Assembly (NCBI GenBank): GCA_947492185.1
Contig: CANLMR010000001.1
Location: 496,001 to 560,000, forward strand
Source of the DNA: an uncultured Tenacibaculum sp.
GTDB taxonomy: Bacteria; Bacteroidota; Bacteroidia; Flavobacteriales; Flavobacteriaceae
Length of the DNA: 64,000 nucleotides
Direction: 5' to 3'
How positions within the stretch are numbered: the first letter of the stretch is position 1; each line of letters opens with the position of its first letter. Below, in pieces: positions 45,520 through 55,529 of this stretch. The translations under genes and the position numbers were made by a program. The notes beneath the pieces are model-generated. The model was not told the DNA's origin. It did not search any database and saw only the letters and a program-made list of their open reading frames with translations.

Positions 45520-46241
45520 TGGCAATTATTACTACAAAGGCTATTGTTTTTAGCACTATTAAATACGGAGATACAAGTTTAATTGTTAAGTGTTTTACTC
45601 TTGAAGAAGGAATGAAATCTTATATGATTAAAGGTGTTTTAAAATCAAAAAAAGGAAAGCTAAAAGCTGCTTATTTTCAACCGTTAACTCAACTTCAATT
45701 AACAGCTAGCCATAATAACAAAGGAAACTTGAACACGATTAGAGAAGCTCATGTTTCAATTCCATATGAAAGTATTCCTTTAAAAATTATTAAGCAAACA
45801 ATAATACTTTTTTTATCTGAAATTCTATCTACTATTATTCAAGAAGAGGAAAAGAATGAAGGGTTATATAATTACATTGAAACCGCTTTAATTTGGTTAG
45901 ATACACATGATGCTATTTCCAATTTTCATTTATTGTTCTTATTGAACCTTTCTAAATATTTAGGTTTTTATCCAGATACTTCCAATTTAAACGCAACAGC
46001 CTTTAGCTTGTTAGAGGGATCATTTACAAATAGTAGTTATGAAAAATTAACATTAATAAATACTGATTTAACACTCTTTAAAAAGCTATTAGGCATAAAT
46101 TTTGATGCAATACATACAATTTCTTTTAATAAAAGAGAAAGACAAACCCTTCTTAGGATTATTATTCAATATTTTGAATTACATTTGGAGGGTTTTAAAA
46201 AACCAAAATCTTTAGACGTTTTAGAAACGGTGTTTAGTTAG
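45519..46241 (+). CDS. recO: DNA repair protein RecO
   Basis: 240-residue recombination mediator of the RecFOR pathway that loads RecA onto gapped DNA. N-terminal OB fold: KAIVFSTIKYGDTSLIVKCFTLEEG and MIKGVLKSKKGKLKAAYFQPLTQLQL, then a helical domain. The zinc-finger cysteines of some RecO proteins are absent. Translationally coupled to porZ (TAATG) and 3 nt upstream of a TonB receptor. Confidence 0.9.
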   Translation: MAIITTKAIVFSTIKYGDTSLIVKCFTLEEGMKSYMIKGVLKSKKGKLKAAYFQPLTQLQLTASHNNKGNLNTIREAHVSIPYESIPLKIIKQTIILFLSEILSTIIQEEEKNEGLYNYIETALIWLDTHDAISNFHLLFLLNLSKYLGFYPDTSNLNATAFSLLEGSFTNSSYEKLTLINTDLTLFKKLLGINFDAIHTISFNKRERQTLLRIIIQYFELHLEGFKKPKSLDVLETVFS

Positions 46242-46244
46242 CTC

Positions 46245-48725
46245 ATGAGGTGGATTTTTATACTTTTTTTATGCATTTCTTCAACTATTTTTTCGCAGCA
46301 AATCACAGTTTATGATGGTGAAACTGGAAAAGTAATTGAAGCAGTAGCATTATATAATTCAGATAAAACTATATCTGCAGTTACTAATGAAAACGGAAAG
46401 GTAGATATTTCTGATTTTCCAAAAGGAACTATCTATTTTTCGCATGTTTCATATGCTGAATTTTCTTTGAATAAATCTATTATTCTTTTGAATAATAATG
46501 TAGTGTATTTATCTAAAGAATCTGAACAATTAGATGAGGTCGTAGTTTCTGTATTTAAAAGCAATGCAAAAACAAATCGAATAGCAGAACAAATTGAAGT
46601 ATTAAACACAAAGGAAATACAAAAGCTTTCCCCACAAACTTCTGCTGATGTTTTAGAAATTATACCAGGAATTAGAGTACAAAGATCTCAATTAGGAGGA
46701 GGGAGTCCTGTGTTAAGAGGAATGGAAAGTAATCGTGTTTTACTTGTGGTTGACGGTGTTCGAATGAATAATGCGATTTATAGAAAAGGGCATTTACAAA
46801 ATTCAATTACTGTTGCTCCAAATATGTTAGATAGAACAGAAGTTGTATTTGGTCCTTCATCTGTAATTTATGGTTCCGATGCTTTAGGTGGAGCGATACA
46901 CTATTACACCAAAACTCCGAAATTATCAAAAGATAAAGAAGTAAAAGGAAGTTTTTTCTCACGTTTTTCTACGGTTAATGATGAAAGAACAAATCAAGCT
47001 TCAATAGAATTACGTTTCCCAAAATGGGCCAGTTTTACAAGTGTGTCTCATAGTGATTTTGGTGATTTACAAATGGGTGAAAATCGTTCTCACGGTTTTG
47101 AAGATTGGGGAAAAGTATTTTACTATTCAGAAAATTTAAACGGAAATTATAATCCTAATCCAACGTTAAATACCGATTTAACCACACAAAAAAATACGGG
47201 TTATAATCAAACTGATATTTTGCAAAAGTTCTACGTTCCGTTGTCTAGAAATACCGATTTAAAAGTAAATGTTCAATATTCTACTTCTTCTGATATTCCT
47301 AGGTTTGATAGGATGACGGAGTTAACTGATGAAATTGATCCATCTTCCTTAAAATTTGCAGAATGGTATTATGGCCCACAAAAGCGATTATTAATTTCAC
47401 CTCAATTAACTATTAATCCGAAGAAAAAATGGTTGAATGAAGGAACATTTACATTAGCTTATCAAAATGTAAAGGAGAGCCGAATTCAAAGAAGATTTGG
47501 AAGTCTTGAAAGAAGTTATAGAGAAGAAGAGGTTGATATTTATAGTTTAAATGGAGACTTTTCTGTTGCACTTGCAAAGAACAGAAATTTAGGATATGGA
47601 TTTGAAGTTGCCTATAATGATGTAAACTCAAATTCTTTTGGTAAGGAATTGAATATTGTGAATAATCAAATTACTGGTTTTAGCAATGATTTTGCTGTTC
47701 AATCTCGTTATCCTGATGGAGGAAGTAGTTATTTGAGTTCAGCATTATATACTAATTACAGACAAGATATTTCGAAACAATCTACGTTGAATTTTGGTGC
47801 GAGATTAACGAACACACAACTAAGAGCAAAATGGATTGACAATACATTTATTACCTTACCTGATTCTGATATTAGTTTATCAAATACGGCATTAACAGCA
47901 ACAGTAGGCTATGTATATAAACCAGCAAAAAGTTGGCAGTTTAATGCAGTGCTTTCTACTGGATTTAGATCTCCAAATATTGATGATGTTGGTAAAATTC
48001 GAGAAAAGAATAATCGTTTAACTATTCCGAATGTAGATTTAAAACCTGAGCATGCATATAATGCTGAAATAGGAGTAGAAAAGTATTTTAATAATAGAAA
48101 GTTTAGAATTGGTGCTAATGTATATTATATGTTATTAGATAATTATATATACAGAGAAGCAATTAACGATCCTGGGTTATCATTGGATTATGATGGAGAA
48201 ACATTTACAACAGCGAATCAACAGATTTTAGCAAACGTAAATAAAGGAAATGCTTATGTAACCGGTTTTACAGTTAATTATCAAGGGAAATTGCATAAGA
48301 ACTGGATGACTAGTGGATCAATAACTTATACAAAAGGAAGAACTTTTGATACTGATGAGCCAATGTCATCAATTCCACCTTTATTCGGAAATTTTGATGT
48401 GAATTATGTGAATGATAATATTGAGGCAGGAGTGAATTTTCGATTTAATGCTACAAAAAACATTGAAGATTTCAATATAAATGAAGGAATCGATAATCAC
48501 GAATTAACACCAATTGTTGATGCTACAGCCACTGAAGATATAAATAAATTTTATGGATCTCCAAGTTGGGCAACAGTTGGAATTCATTCTGCATACAAGA
48601 TTAACTCTAATTTTAAATTACAAGGTCGATTATCAAATATTTTCGATAAACATTTTCGAGAGTTTGCCTCTGGTTTATCAGCACCAGGACGTAATTTATC
48701 ATTAAGCGTAATTGCTAATTTTTAA
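46245..48725 (+). CDS. TonB-dependent receptor, possibly heme or metal type
   Basis: 826 residues. Signal peptide MRWIFILFLCISSTIFSQ, a short CarboxypepD_reg-like domain (about 19-95), a TonB-box-like segment, plug with LRGMESNRVLLVVDGVRMNN and VFGPSSVIYGSDALGGAI, and a barrel ending in LSLSVIANF. The plug wording resembles hemoglobin/transferrin-type and HmuR-like receptors, so heme or iron uptake is possible but unproven. It immediately follows recO, so it shares its transcription. Confidence 0.87.
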   Translation: MRWIFILFLCISSTIFSQQITVYDGETGKVIEAVALYNSDKTISAVTNENGKVDISDFPKGTIYFSHVSYAEFSLNKSIILLNNNVVYLSKESEQLDEVVVSVFKSNAKTNRIAEQIEVLNTKEIQKLSPQTSADVLEIIPGIRVQRSQLGGGSPVLRGMESNRVLLVVDGVRMNNAIYRKGHLQNSITVAPNMLDRTEVVFGPSSVIYGSDALGGAIHYYTKTPKLSKDKEVKGSFFSRFSTVNDERTNQASIELRFPKWASFTSVSHSDFGDLQMGENRSHGFEDWGKVFYYSENLNGNYNPNPTLNTDLTTQKNTGYNQTDILQKFYVPLSRNTDLKVNVQYSTSSDIPRFDRMTELTDEIDPSSLKFAEWYYGPQKRLLISPQLTINPKKKWLNEGTFTLAYQNVKESRIQRRFGSLERSYREEEVDIYSLNGDFSVALAKNRNLGYGFEVAYNDVNSNSFGKELNIVNNQITGFSNDFAVQSRYPDGGSSYLSSALYTNYRQDISKQSTLNFGARLTNTQLRAKWIDNTFITLPDSDISLSNTALTATVGYVYKPAKSWQFNAVLSTGFRSPNIDDVGKIREKNNRLTIPNVDLKPEHAYNAEIGVEKYFNNRKFRIGANVYYMLLDNYIYREAINDPGLSLDYDGETFTTANQQILANVNKGNAYVTGFTVNYQGKLHKNWMTSGSITYTKGRTFDTDEPMSSIPPLFGNFDVNYVNDNIEAGVNFRFNATKNIEDFNINEGIDNHELTPIVDATATEDINKFYGSPSWATVGIHSAYKINSNFKLQGRLSNIFDKHFREFASGLSAPGRNLSLSVIANF

Positions 48726-48729
48726 TATT

Positions 48730-49002
48730 ATGATCAACCTATTTAAAATAGTAAGTTTATTAGAAGGAGTTTCTTATATCTTACTATTATTTATTGCTAC
48801 ACCAATTAAATATATCTACGATAATCCTACTTATGTAAAGTGGTTAGGAATGCCTCATGGATTATTATTTGTGGCGTATATTATAATTGCTTTTTTATTA
48901 TGGCAACCTCAAAAATGGACAACAAAAGAATTCTTTATTGTTTGTTTATTATCACTTTTACCATTCGGAACTTTCTTCGTTGGAAAGTATTTGAAAGAAT
49001 AG
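48730..49002 (+). CDS. DUF3817 domain-containing membrane protein
   Basis: 90 residues with three transmembrane helices: FKIVSLLEGVSYILLLFIATPIKY, MPHGLLFVAYIIIAFLLW and FIVCLLSLLPFGTFF. GxSY...PIKY and GMPHGLLF are the DUF3817 hallmarks. The start at ATG 48730 lies just after the TonB receptor stop; the ORF-track start would overlap that gene. Function unknown. Confidence 0.85.
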   Translation: MINLFKIVSLLEGVSYILLLFIATPIKYIYDNPTYVKWLGMPHGLLFVAYIIIAFLLWQPQKWTTKEFFIVCLLSLLPFGTFFVGKYLKE

Positions 49003-49029
49003 CATTTTAGAATTGTAGTCTATAGAAAT

Positions 49030-49061
49030 AAAAAAGCACAACGAATTCGTTGTGCTTTTTT
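49030..49061. terminator. bidirectional intrinsic terminator
   Basis: Perfect 32-nt palindrome (AAAAAAGCACAACGAA and complement) between convergent DUF3817 and DUF5686 genes. Confidence 0.92.
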
Positions 49062-49087
49062 TACATACTTGGAATTTCGTTTTATAT

Positions 49088-49113
49088 CTAATCAAACAAA
49101 CTAATCAAACAAA
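49088..49113. repeat. 13-bp tandem duplication at the DUF5686 stop codon
   Basis: CTAATCAAACAAA occurs twice head to tail, and the second copy contains the minus-strand TAG stop. The duplication lies mostly in the 3' flank and leaves the protein intact. Confidence 0.85.
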
Positions 49114-51569
49114 CTAATTCCAAACAGTAACCTGTTTTCTTTTTGTCCGTTAAAGTGTGATTGAACGAAATCTAAACGTAAAAAACGCCATTTTCCCCAA
49201 CCAATATTATCCAATCCAATAGAGTATTCTGTATAGGGTTTTCTTCCTCCAGAGAAATAGCTTTTCGCTCCAATTACGGTATGGAAATTTAGTTTATTTA
49301 ATAACGGAATCTTATTTAAAATAAAGCCTTCAAAATTATGTTGTGCATGGATTTCAGCATAGCTATCGTTTGTGCTAAATTCATAATATGGCATAATATT
49401 AAAACTACTTAATCTGTTTGCTGGTGCTAAATCTATTTCATTAGCAAGAGGATGGTAGAAATCCATAAATGGAATATTTTTTTGTTCTAGAAACGCTCCT
49501 GCTCTTGCATTATAATCAAAGGTTCCTATGTTTCCTAAAGATACATTTTGTTGAAGCCTAGAAAAGAACATATCTGAATGAAACTCTGAATTGTTTGAAC
49601 CAAATGTTTTTATATATCCTAGTGTTAAGGTTGGATATTTTGAATTGGTAATGGTAAATCTCGATTTAGGATAACTAATATATTTACTTCCAAAGTTAAA
49701 ACTTGCAGCCAATTGTGTTTTAAAAATACTGTGCTCAGTAAATGCAGGTAAAGTACTTGTTGGATCAATCGGGTTATTGGTTTCAAAAGTTTTTCGTCTA
49801 CTGAAAAAAGAATAATCAGTAGTGTTAGCTAAAGGTTTTCTATCTGCATATTCTAAAGATGTAGATATATTAATTCCTGGAGTTACTTCCTGAGAAAAAT
49901 TAACACTTGCAAATGTCTTTTCATAAAATTTTGCATAGTTAGTTTTATCAATAAGTGAGTATAGTGTATTATTAAAATTACTTATTGGGTTTCGTTCATC
50001 AAACTGAACAACATCAACACCTCCAGAAATATATAATCTAGGACGACTTATATTATTCCATTTTTTATAAAAACTAACCGTAGGTCGTAATCGTTTATCA
50101 GAAAAACCATAGTTTAAACCTGCGCTTACATTCCATCGTTTCCCTTCATCATTAACTCTTTTCGAAAAAGTAACTCGAGTATCTACATTAAAACCTTGTA
50201 CTGTGTTGAATTGAGTATTGGTTAGTAATCCATTATAACTCACAGACCATTTATCATAACTATTACTATAAGTATAGCCAAGAATAGGTGAAAGTAAAGT
50301 AAATTTATTCGATTTGTTATCAATAGAGTCTAAATACTTTTTAGATTTTCGGATAACTTTAATACTGTCTTTAATTACATAATCTCTTTTCTCTTCTAGA
50401 GTAAGAGGTACACTTCTTAGGTCATTCCAATACACAGAATCTTTTTTTGTTGCATTTTCTTCAAATGATAAAATTTCTTTTCCAAAAGTTTCTTCAGAAA
50501 ATGTAGGTTTAAAATTGTAATTAGAATAAGAAGCAGAGAACCTTCCGTTTAAGTTAAATCCAAACAAACCAACTTTAAAATCAATAGTTTGTAGAATTAA
50601 TGCCCAAATTCCTGAATTAGATTCGTAATTGTAATTTTGTTTGATGTGTAACACATCAATAGCTGGGTTGTTAATTTGTTCTCCATTAATAGTTAAATCT
50701 GCACCGTAAATCGCCCAATCATCTTCAACAACATAAATATGCCCACCAAAAACACGATCGTTTTCTCTTCTTGGGATTAACTTTATCTTACTAATTAATT
50801 TCTCGTTTTTATCGTAAAAAGTACCTTCTAATTTAAACTTATAATAACTGAAGGTATAATTAGAAATAGGTGAAAAGATATTAGCATCTGCAACAGGAAC
50901 TAAATTTTTGTATAGGTTAAAGTTAACATCTGCAGCTTGGTTAAATGAAATTCCATTATCCTGTCCACTTACTTTTGAAGCAACAATTACTTCTTTAAAG
51001 TTTTTCGGTTTTTTTTGATACGAAATTTTAGAAACAGTCTCCGATAAATAAATAATTCCACTTCGCGTAGAATCTAAACCACCACCTAAATCACCAATTT
51101 CTTGACCTAAAATTTTCTTTGGAGCATTTTTAATTTTAAAAAGCCCTCGAGAGTAAAAATCAGAAGTATATTCTCCAGATTTGTCGGTATTTTTTTCTTT
51201 GTTAGCAATTACTTTTCTAATGATTCCATTAGCAGGATTTTCATTTGAGTTTACAGTAACTTCTTCTAGTTGAACTTCTTCTTCACTAAGTTTTACATTC
51301 AATTCATATGGAAAACTATCAATCTGAACTTCTTTTTTTAAAGTCTTAAATCCCAAAAATTGAAATACAACAGTTTGTTTTCCTGTTTTTTTTGTTTCAA
51401 GAATATAAAATCCGTTATCGTTAGTGGTAGTACCACTTAAAGAATTTTGTAAATAAACACTTACAAAAGGTAGAGCTTTATTGTTTTTATCAACAACTTT
51501 CCCTTCAATTTGGGCAGTAATAGTAGAAATTAGAAATAAGCAAAGTAGCGTAGTAATGTTTTTCATCAA
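49101..51569 (-). CDS. DUF5686 family outer-membrane protein with CarboxypepD_reg-like domain
   Basis: 822 residues. Signal peptide MMKNITTLLCLFLISTITAQ, carboxypeptidase-regulatory-like domain (IEGKVVDKNNKALPFVSVYLQ...) at about 20-105, then the DUF5686 region beginning ANGIIRKVIANKEKN and continuing with FYSRGLFKIKNAPKKILG, and a C-terminal beta-barrel ending in LLFGISLFD. The domain order recalls TonB receptors without a plug. Role unknown, presumably outer-membrane transport or surface attachment. Convergent with DUF3817. Confidence 0.85.
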   Translation of the reverse strand: MMKNITTLLCLFLISTITAQIEGKVVDKNNKALPFVSVYLQNSLSGTTTNDNGFYILETKKTGKQTVVFQFLGFKTLKKEVQIDSFPYELNVKLSEEEVQLEEVTVNSNENPANGIIRKVIANKEKNTDKSGEYTSDFYSRGLFKIKNAPKKILGQEIGDLGGGLDSTRSGIIYLSETVSKISYQKKPKNFKEVIVASKVSGQDNGISFNQAADVNFNLYKNLVPVADANIFSPISNYTFSYYKFKLEGTFYDKNEKLISKIKLIPRRENDRVFGGHIYVVEDDWAIYGADLTINGEQINNPAIDVLHIKQNYNYESNSGIWALILQTIDFKVGLFGFNLNGRFSASYSNYNFKPTFSEETFGKEILSFEENATKKDSVYWNDLRSVPLTLEEKRDYVIKDSIKVIRKSKKYLDSIDNKSNKFTLLSPILGYTYSNSYDKWSVSYNGLLTNTQFNTVQGFNVDTRVTFSKRVNDEGKRWNVSAGLNYGFSDKRLRPTVSFYKKWNNISRPRLYISGGVDVVQFDERNPISNFNNTLYSLIDKTNYAKFYEKTFASVNFSQEVTPGINISTSLEYADRKPLANTTDYSFFSRRKTFETNNPIDPTSTLPAFTEHSIFKTQLAASFNFGSKYISYPKSRFTITNSKYPTLTLGYIKTFGSNNSEFHSDMFFSRLQQNVSLGNIGTFDYNARAGAFLEQKNIPFMDFYHPLANEIDLAPANRLSSFNIMPYYEFSTNDSYAEIHAQHNFEGFILNKIPLLNKLNFHTVIGAKSYFSGGRKPYTEYSIGLDNIGWGKWRFLRLDFVQSHFNGQKENRLLFGISLFD

Positions 51570-51795
51570 TTTGGTTTTGGTTTAGACTGAGTTTAATTTT
51601 TGGATTAAAAACCTATATCAAATAACGAAAATGTGCAGTATTTGTTACAAAAGAGTAATCCTAAAATTAAGTTCAATAAGCATCAATTATTATGCCTAAA
51701 AAAAACTTAACACCTGATACTTAAAAACTCATGAGGCAAACATAAATGAAAAAGGAGTTTCTTTTTCCTTAGAAAATGTTAAAGAATAAATTTGC

Positions 51796-54420
51796 TTATT
51801 CGTCCTTTTTCTTTTTCTTCTTTTTACCAAATAATCCTCCAAAAACATCTTTTACTTTATCAACTGTGTTTTCTTTTTTAACGGTATCTGTTGCTGAAGA
51901 TTTATTGTCTTTATTTCCGCCTAATAATCCACCTACAGCTTTGTCAATTAAGTTGTTTTTTTGCTGTTGAATTAACTGTGTTGTTAAATTGCTTACTGCA
52001 GATTTTAAGTCAGTTTTAACAGATGGGTTTGAAAAACTTCCAGAGAAATTAGCAGTAACTGGTACAGAAACATTTTGATCTTTACTATTTAATTTTGACA
52101 ATAATCCAGTTACTTCAGATCCTAAATATTTTGCTGGAACATTAAAAGTAGCATTATAATCCATTAACTGATCAAAACTATGGCTACCTGCAACTTCAAT
52201 ATCAATGTCTTGATATTTTAATTTAAAAGGTTTTACATTCACTTTTCCGTTTTCAAAAGATAGGTTAGTTTTAATGTCTTTTAAATCTAGCTTCTTTAAA
52301 TCAACAAACCCTAAATTTTGATCTAATAAACTAAGTGCTTTCGAATTTTTAGGTTCTACATTGGTAGCTAAAATTTCAGCTAATGCTTTTCCTGTTACAG
52401 AAGTTAACTTTGGAGTGAAATCGTCTTTTAAACTCCCAGATAAATTAATGTTAGTATTTAGTTTTCCTTGTAACACATCTGCAACAGGCGATAACATTTT
52501 AAACAATTCTATGTTTTTAAATGAATCGCTAATATTGAAAGATTTTATTCCCATTGCAACATCAAAAACAGATTTTTCAGGTTTTGTATCTACTGCTCCA
52601 TTTAGTGCAATATTTCCTCCAAACATTCCACCATTTACGTTTTTTAAAGTTGCCTTTTGATCTTTAATAATTAAAGTCCCTTTTACGTTCTCTAACTTTA
52701 AGTTGTCATAGTAAACTTCTTTTGCATTAGCATTTACAACACAATCTAAAAATGCTGGAATTTTTAAATTCTCTTTTGGTTCATCGGATTCATTTGAATC
52801 TTCTTGTTTTTCAGTTTTTGTTTCAGTTGTGCTATTATCAGTCATAAAATCACTCATCTTAAACGAATCTGAATTTAAGTTAAATGTACCTTGTAGATTC
52901 TTGTCAGAAAGTAAAAAGCCAATGAAGTTGTTAATAGTTCCCGTTGCTTTTAAATCACTTGTTCCTGTTACTGCATTAAAGCTAGTTAGAGTTACTTTAG
53001 TTGGAGCAAAATCAATTTTAGCATTATTTATTTGTAATGGATTTGCCATTTCTTTTCCACTAAACAAAAGATCAGAAATTTCTAGCTTTCCACTATTTTT
53101 TATGCGTTGGTATTTGTTGTTTTGAATGGCATCTATGTCAAATTTTGAAGTAAGATTTGCATTGATAATTCCACTCAATTCATTTTCTAATTCTAAAGGA
53201 TAAACTTTATCAATATGACTTAAATCTAATTTTCCATTAACTGTCGTGTTTATATAAGGGTTTTTAGTTAGGTTACTCACTTTAGCATTACCACTGAATT
53301 TATTTTCATCAATATTAAAAGCTAATTTGTTTATAGAAACATAAGTATCATCTACATTTCCAGTAGTGTTTTTAATTTGAGTATCTATATGAATGTTATT
53401 CACACTTTTGGGTAAGCTAGGATATTTAAAGGAAGCATTAGTTGAGGTAATTGCAATGTCAATTGTTGGAATTTTTTTTTCAGTAACCTTTCCATCAACT
53501 TTTCCTACAATACTAAAATCACCTGAAGTTTTTACGTCAGCAATATTCTTAGCATATTCTTCAGGAATTAACGCTAAAAAGTTTTTAAAATCTGAAGAAG
53601 GCGTTTTAAAGTTTACATGAACTTCCTGACTGGCATCTTTGTTTAATTGTACGTACCCGTCAAAAATTAAAGGTAATTGATTGATATGAGCTTCATTTTT
53701 AAGAAAAGCATATTTACTGTTTTCTAAATCTAAAGCTAATACAGCGTTTAAATCTAAATGTTGATTGTTAACTAATTTGACACCGTCTTTTTCAAATAGT
53801 ATGCTGGTTGTAGTTTTTGTATCTAACTCAGTTGTTTTTTGAGAAAAATCTCCACTTCCTGAATGGTTAAAATCAGAAAGAACTAAATTCATTTTTCCTT
53901 GTTTATCAGTATATTTTATAGTTGCATTAGTTAGCTCGTATGAGTTTAAAGACAATTTAAAATTACTTGATGAAGCATTTTCTGCTTCTTCTTTTGTATC
54001 TGAAGCAACGTTAACGTCTTTTTTTGCAATATCGTAATTCGCATTACCTTTTTCATCTACAAGCACATTCACTAAAGTATTATCTATTGAAAAAGATTGA
54101 ATATTTAATTGACTATTAGCACTTTTGAATATTTCAGTAAGTTTTAGCTTTAGTTGAATGTTTTCACTGTAGACTAAAGTATCTCCATCAAAAGGAGCGA
54201 AATTTGTTACAACTACATTTTTTAATTCAACAGAAGCTTTTGGGAAGTTTTTTAGTAAGCTTAAGTTAGCATCTGAAAATTCTACTTTTGCGTTTACATT
54301 GTTATTAATTGTTTCTTTAACTAAGGCTACTAACTTATCCTGGAATAAAAAAGGAATTGCAGCCAATGCAATTACAAGAAGAAGTACAATTGAGACAACG
54401 ATTTTTACAATTTTTTTCAT
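51796..54420 (-). CDS. AsmA family protein
   Basis: 874 residues, one N-terminal transmembrane anchor (KIVKIVVSIVLLLVIALAAIPFLF), then long repetitive beta-strand sequence typical of AsmA/TamB-like bridges (SLLKNFPKASVELKNVVVTN, LSGSLKDDFTPKLTSVTGKALAE). Such proteins are thought to guide phospholipids across the periplasm. The C-terminus is unusual: Asn/Gln-rich linker, GLLGG, then GLFGKKKKKKKDE. It stands alone on the minus strand. Confidence 0.88.
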   Translation of the reverse strand: MKKIVKIVVSIVLLLVIALAAIPFLFQDKLVALVKETINNNVNAKVEFSDANLSLLKNFPKASVELKNVVVTNFAPFDGDTLVYSENIQLKLKLTEIFKSANSQLNIQSFSIDNTLVNVLVDEKGNANYDIAKKDVNVASDTKEEAENASSSNFKLSLNSYELTNATIKYTDKQGKMNLVLSDFNHSGSGDFSQKTTELDTKTTTSILFEKDGVKLVNNQHLDLNAVLALDLENSKYAFLKNEAHINQLPLIFDGYVQLNKDASQEVHVNFKTPSSDFKNFLALIPEEYAKNIADVKTSGDFSIVGKVDGKVTEKKIPTIDIAITSTNASFKYPSLPKSVNNIHIDTQIKNTTGNVDDTYVSINKLAFNIDENKFSGNAKVSNLTKNPYINTTVNGKLDLSHIDKVYPLELENELSGIINANLTSKFDIDAIQNNKYQRIKNSGKLEISDLLFSGKEMANPLQINNAKIDFAPTKVTLTSFNAVTGTSDLKATGTINNFIGFLLSDKNLQGTFNLNSDSFKMSDFMTDNSTTETKTEKQEDSNESDEPKENLKIPAFLDCVVNANAKEVYYDNLKLENVKGTLIIKDQKATLKNVNGGMFGGNIALNGAVDTKPEKSVFDVAMGIKSFNISDSFKNIELFKMLSPVADVLQGKLNTNINLSGSLKDDFTPKLTSVTGKALAEILATNVEPKNSKALSLLDQNLGFVDLKKLDLKDIKTNLSFENGKVNVKPFKLKYQDIDIEVAGSHSFDQLMDYNATFNVPAKYLGSEVTGLLSKLNSKDQNVSVPVTANFSGSFSNPSVKTDLKSAVSNLTTQLIQQQKNNLIDKAVGGLLGGNKDNKSSATDTVKKENTVDKVKDVFGGLFGKKKKKKKDE

Positions 54421-54534
54421 GATACTGTAACTTTTGAATTAAAACGTATGTTGGAGTATTTTATTGAGTAAAAAATGTTAACAACAAAGTTAAAAGTTAT
54501 CAGTAATATTGTGGTTAATAAATAGTTTCTTTTT

Positions 54535-55470
54535 TTGAAAAAAACACAGCAATATTCGAATCTTATTAAGAAGCATGCCAGTAGGTTAGGTTTTTTAGCC
54601 TGTGGTATTGCAAAGGCTGATTTTTTAGAAGAAGAAGCTCCTCGATTAGAAAATTGGTTACAAAATAACTACCATGGAAAAATGCAGTACATGGAAAATC
54701 ATTTTGATAAACGATTAGATCCGAGATTGTTGGTTGAAGGAGCAAAATCGGTTATATCACTATCCTACAATTATTTTCCGGAAGAAGAACAGCAAGAAGG
54801 ATCATATAAGTTGGCTAAATATGCTTATGGTGAAGATTATCATCATGTCATTAAAAACAAGCTTTTTGAATTGCTCGAATGTCTTCGTGAAGAGATAGGA
54901 GAAATAAATGGTCGTTGCTTTGTTGATTCTGCTCCAGTTTTAGAAAGAGCTTGGGCGGAGAAAGCTGGTTTGGGTTGGAATGGAAAGCACACGTTATTAA
55001 TTCAAAAGAAACAGGGTTCATTTTTCTTTTTAGCTGAATTAATTATTGATTTGCAATTAGAATATGACCAACCTTTTACAACAGATCATTGTGGTAAATG
55101 TACTCGATGTATAGATGCATGTCCAACCGATGCAATTTTACCAAACAATAATTTAGATGCGAGTAAATGTATTTCGTATTTAACTATTGAGTTACGAGAT
55201 AATATTCCATCTGGATTCAAAAATCAAATGGAAGATTGGATGTTCGGTTGTGATATTTGCCAAGATGTTTGTCCATGGAATCGTTTTTCTGAACCTCATA
55301 ATCAACCACTATTTACCCCAAAAGAACCTCTTTTAGAAATGAATAAAAGAGATTGGCAAGAACTAACAGAAGAAACTTTTCGAAAAGTGTTTAAAAAATC
55401 AGCTGTTAAACGTGCAAAATTTAGCGGATTAACTAAAAATATTAGCTATTTGAAGAAAGATATAGATTAG
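54535..55470 (+). CDS. queG: epoxyqueuosine reductase
   Basis: Final step of queuosine synthesis: cobalamin and Fe-S dependent reduction of epoxyqueuosine in tRNA. 311 residues; two 4Fe-4S motifs are intact ([16 protein letters not shown] and [11 protein letters not shown]), with the catalytic region [27 protein letters not shown] before them. The start is TTG at 54535: [20 protein letters not shown] aligns with family N-termini and no ATG is near. It lacks the C-terminal HEAT-like extension of longer homologs. Confidence 0.94.
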   Translation: MKKTQQYSNLIKKHASRLGFLACGIAKADFLEEEAPRLENWLQNNYHGKMQYMENHFDKRLDPRLLVEGAKSVISLSYNYFPEEEQQEGSYKLAKYAYGEDYHHVIKNKLFELLECLREEIGEINGRCFVDSAPVLERAWAEKAGLGWNGKHTLLIQKKQGSFFFLAELIIDLQLEYDQPFTTDHCGKCTRCIDACPTDAILPNNNLDASKCISYLTIELRDNIPSGFKNQMEDWMFGCDICQDVCPWNRFSEPHNQPLFTPKEPLLEMNKRDWQELTEETFRKVFKKSAVKRAKFSGLTKNISYLKKDID

Positions 55471-55529
55471 GATAGGTCCTAACTCAACTAAACAACTATA
55501 TTTGTTTTTCAATCAAGCTAAAAAAGTTT

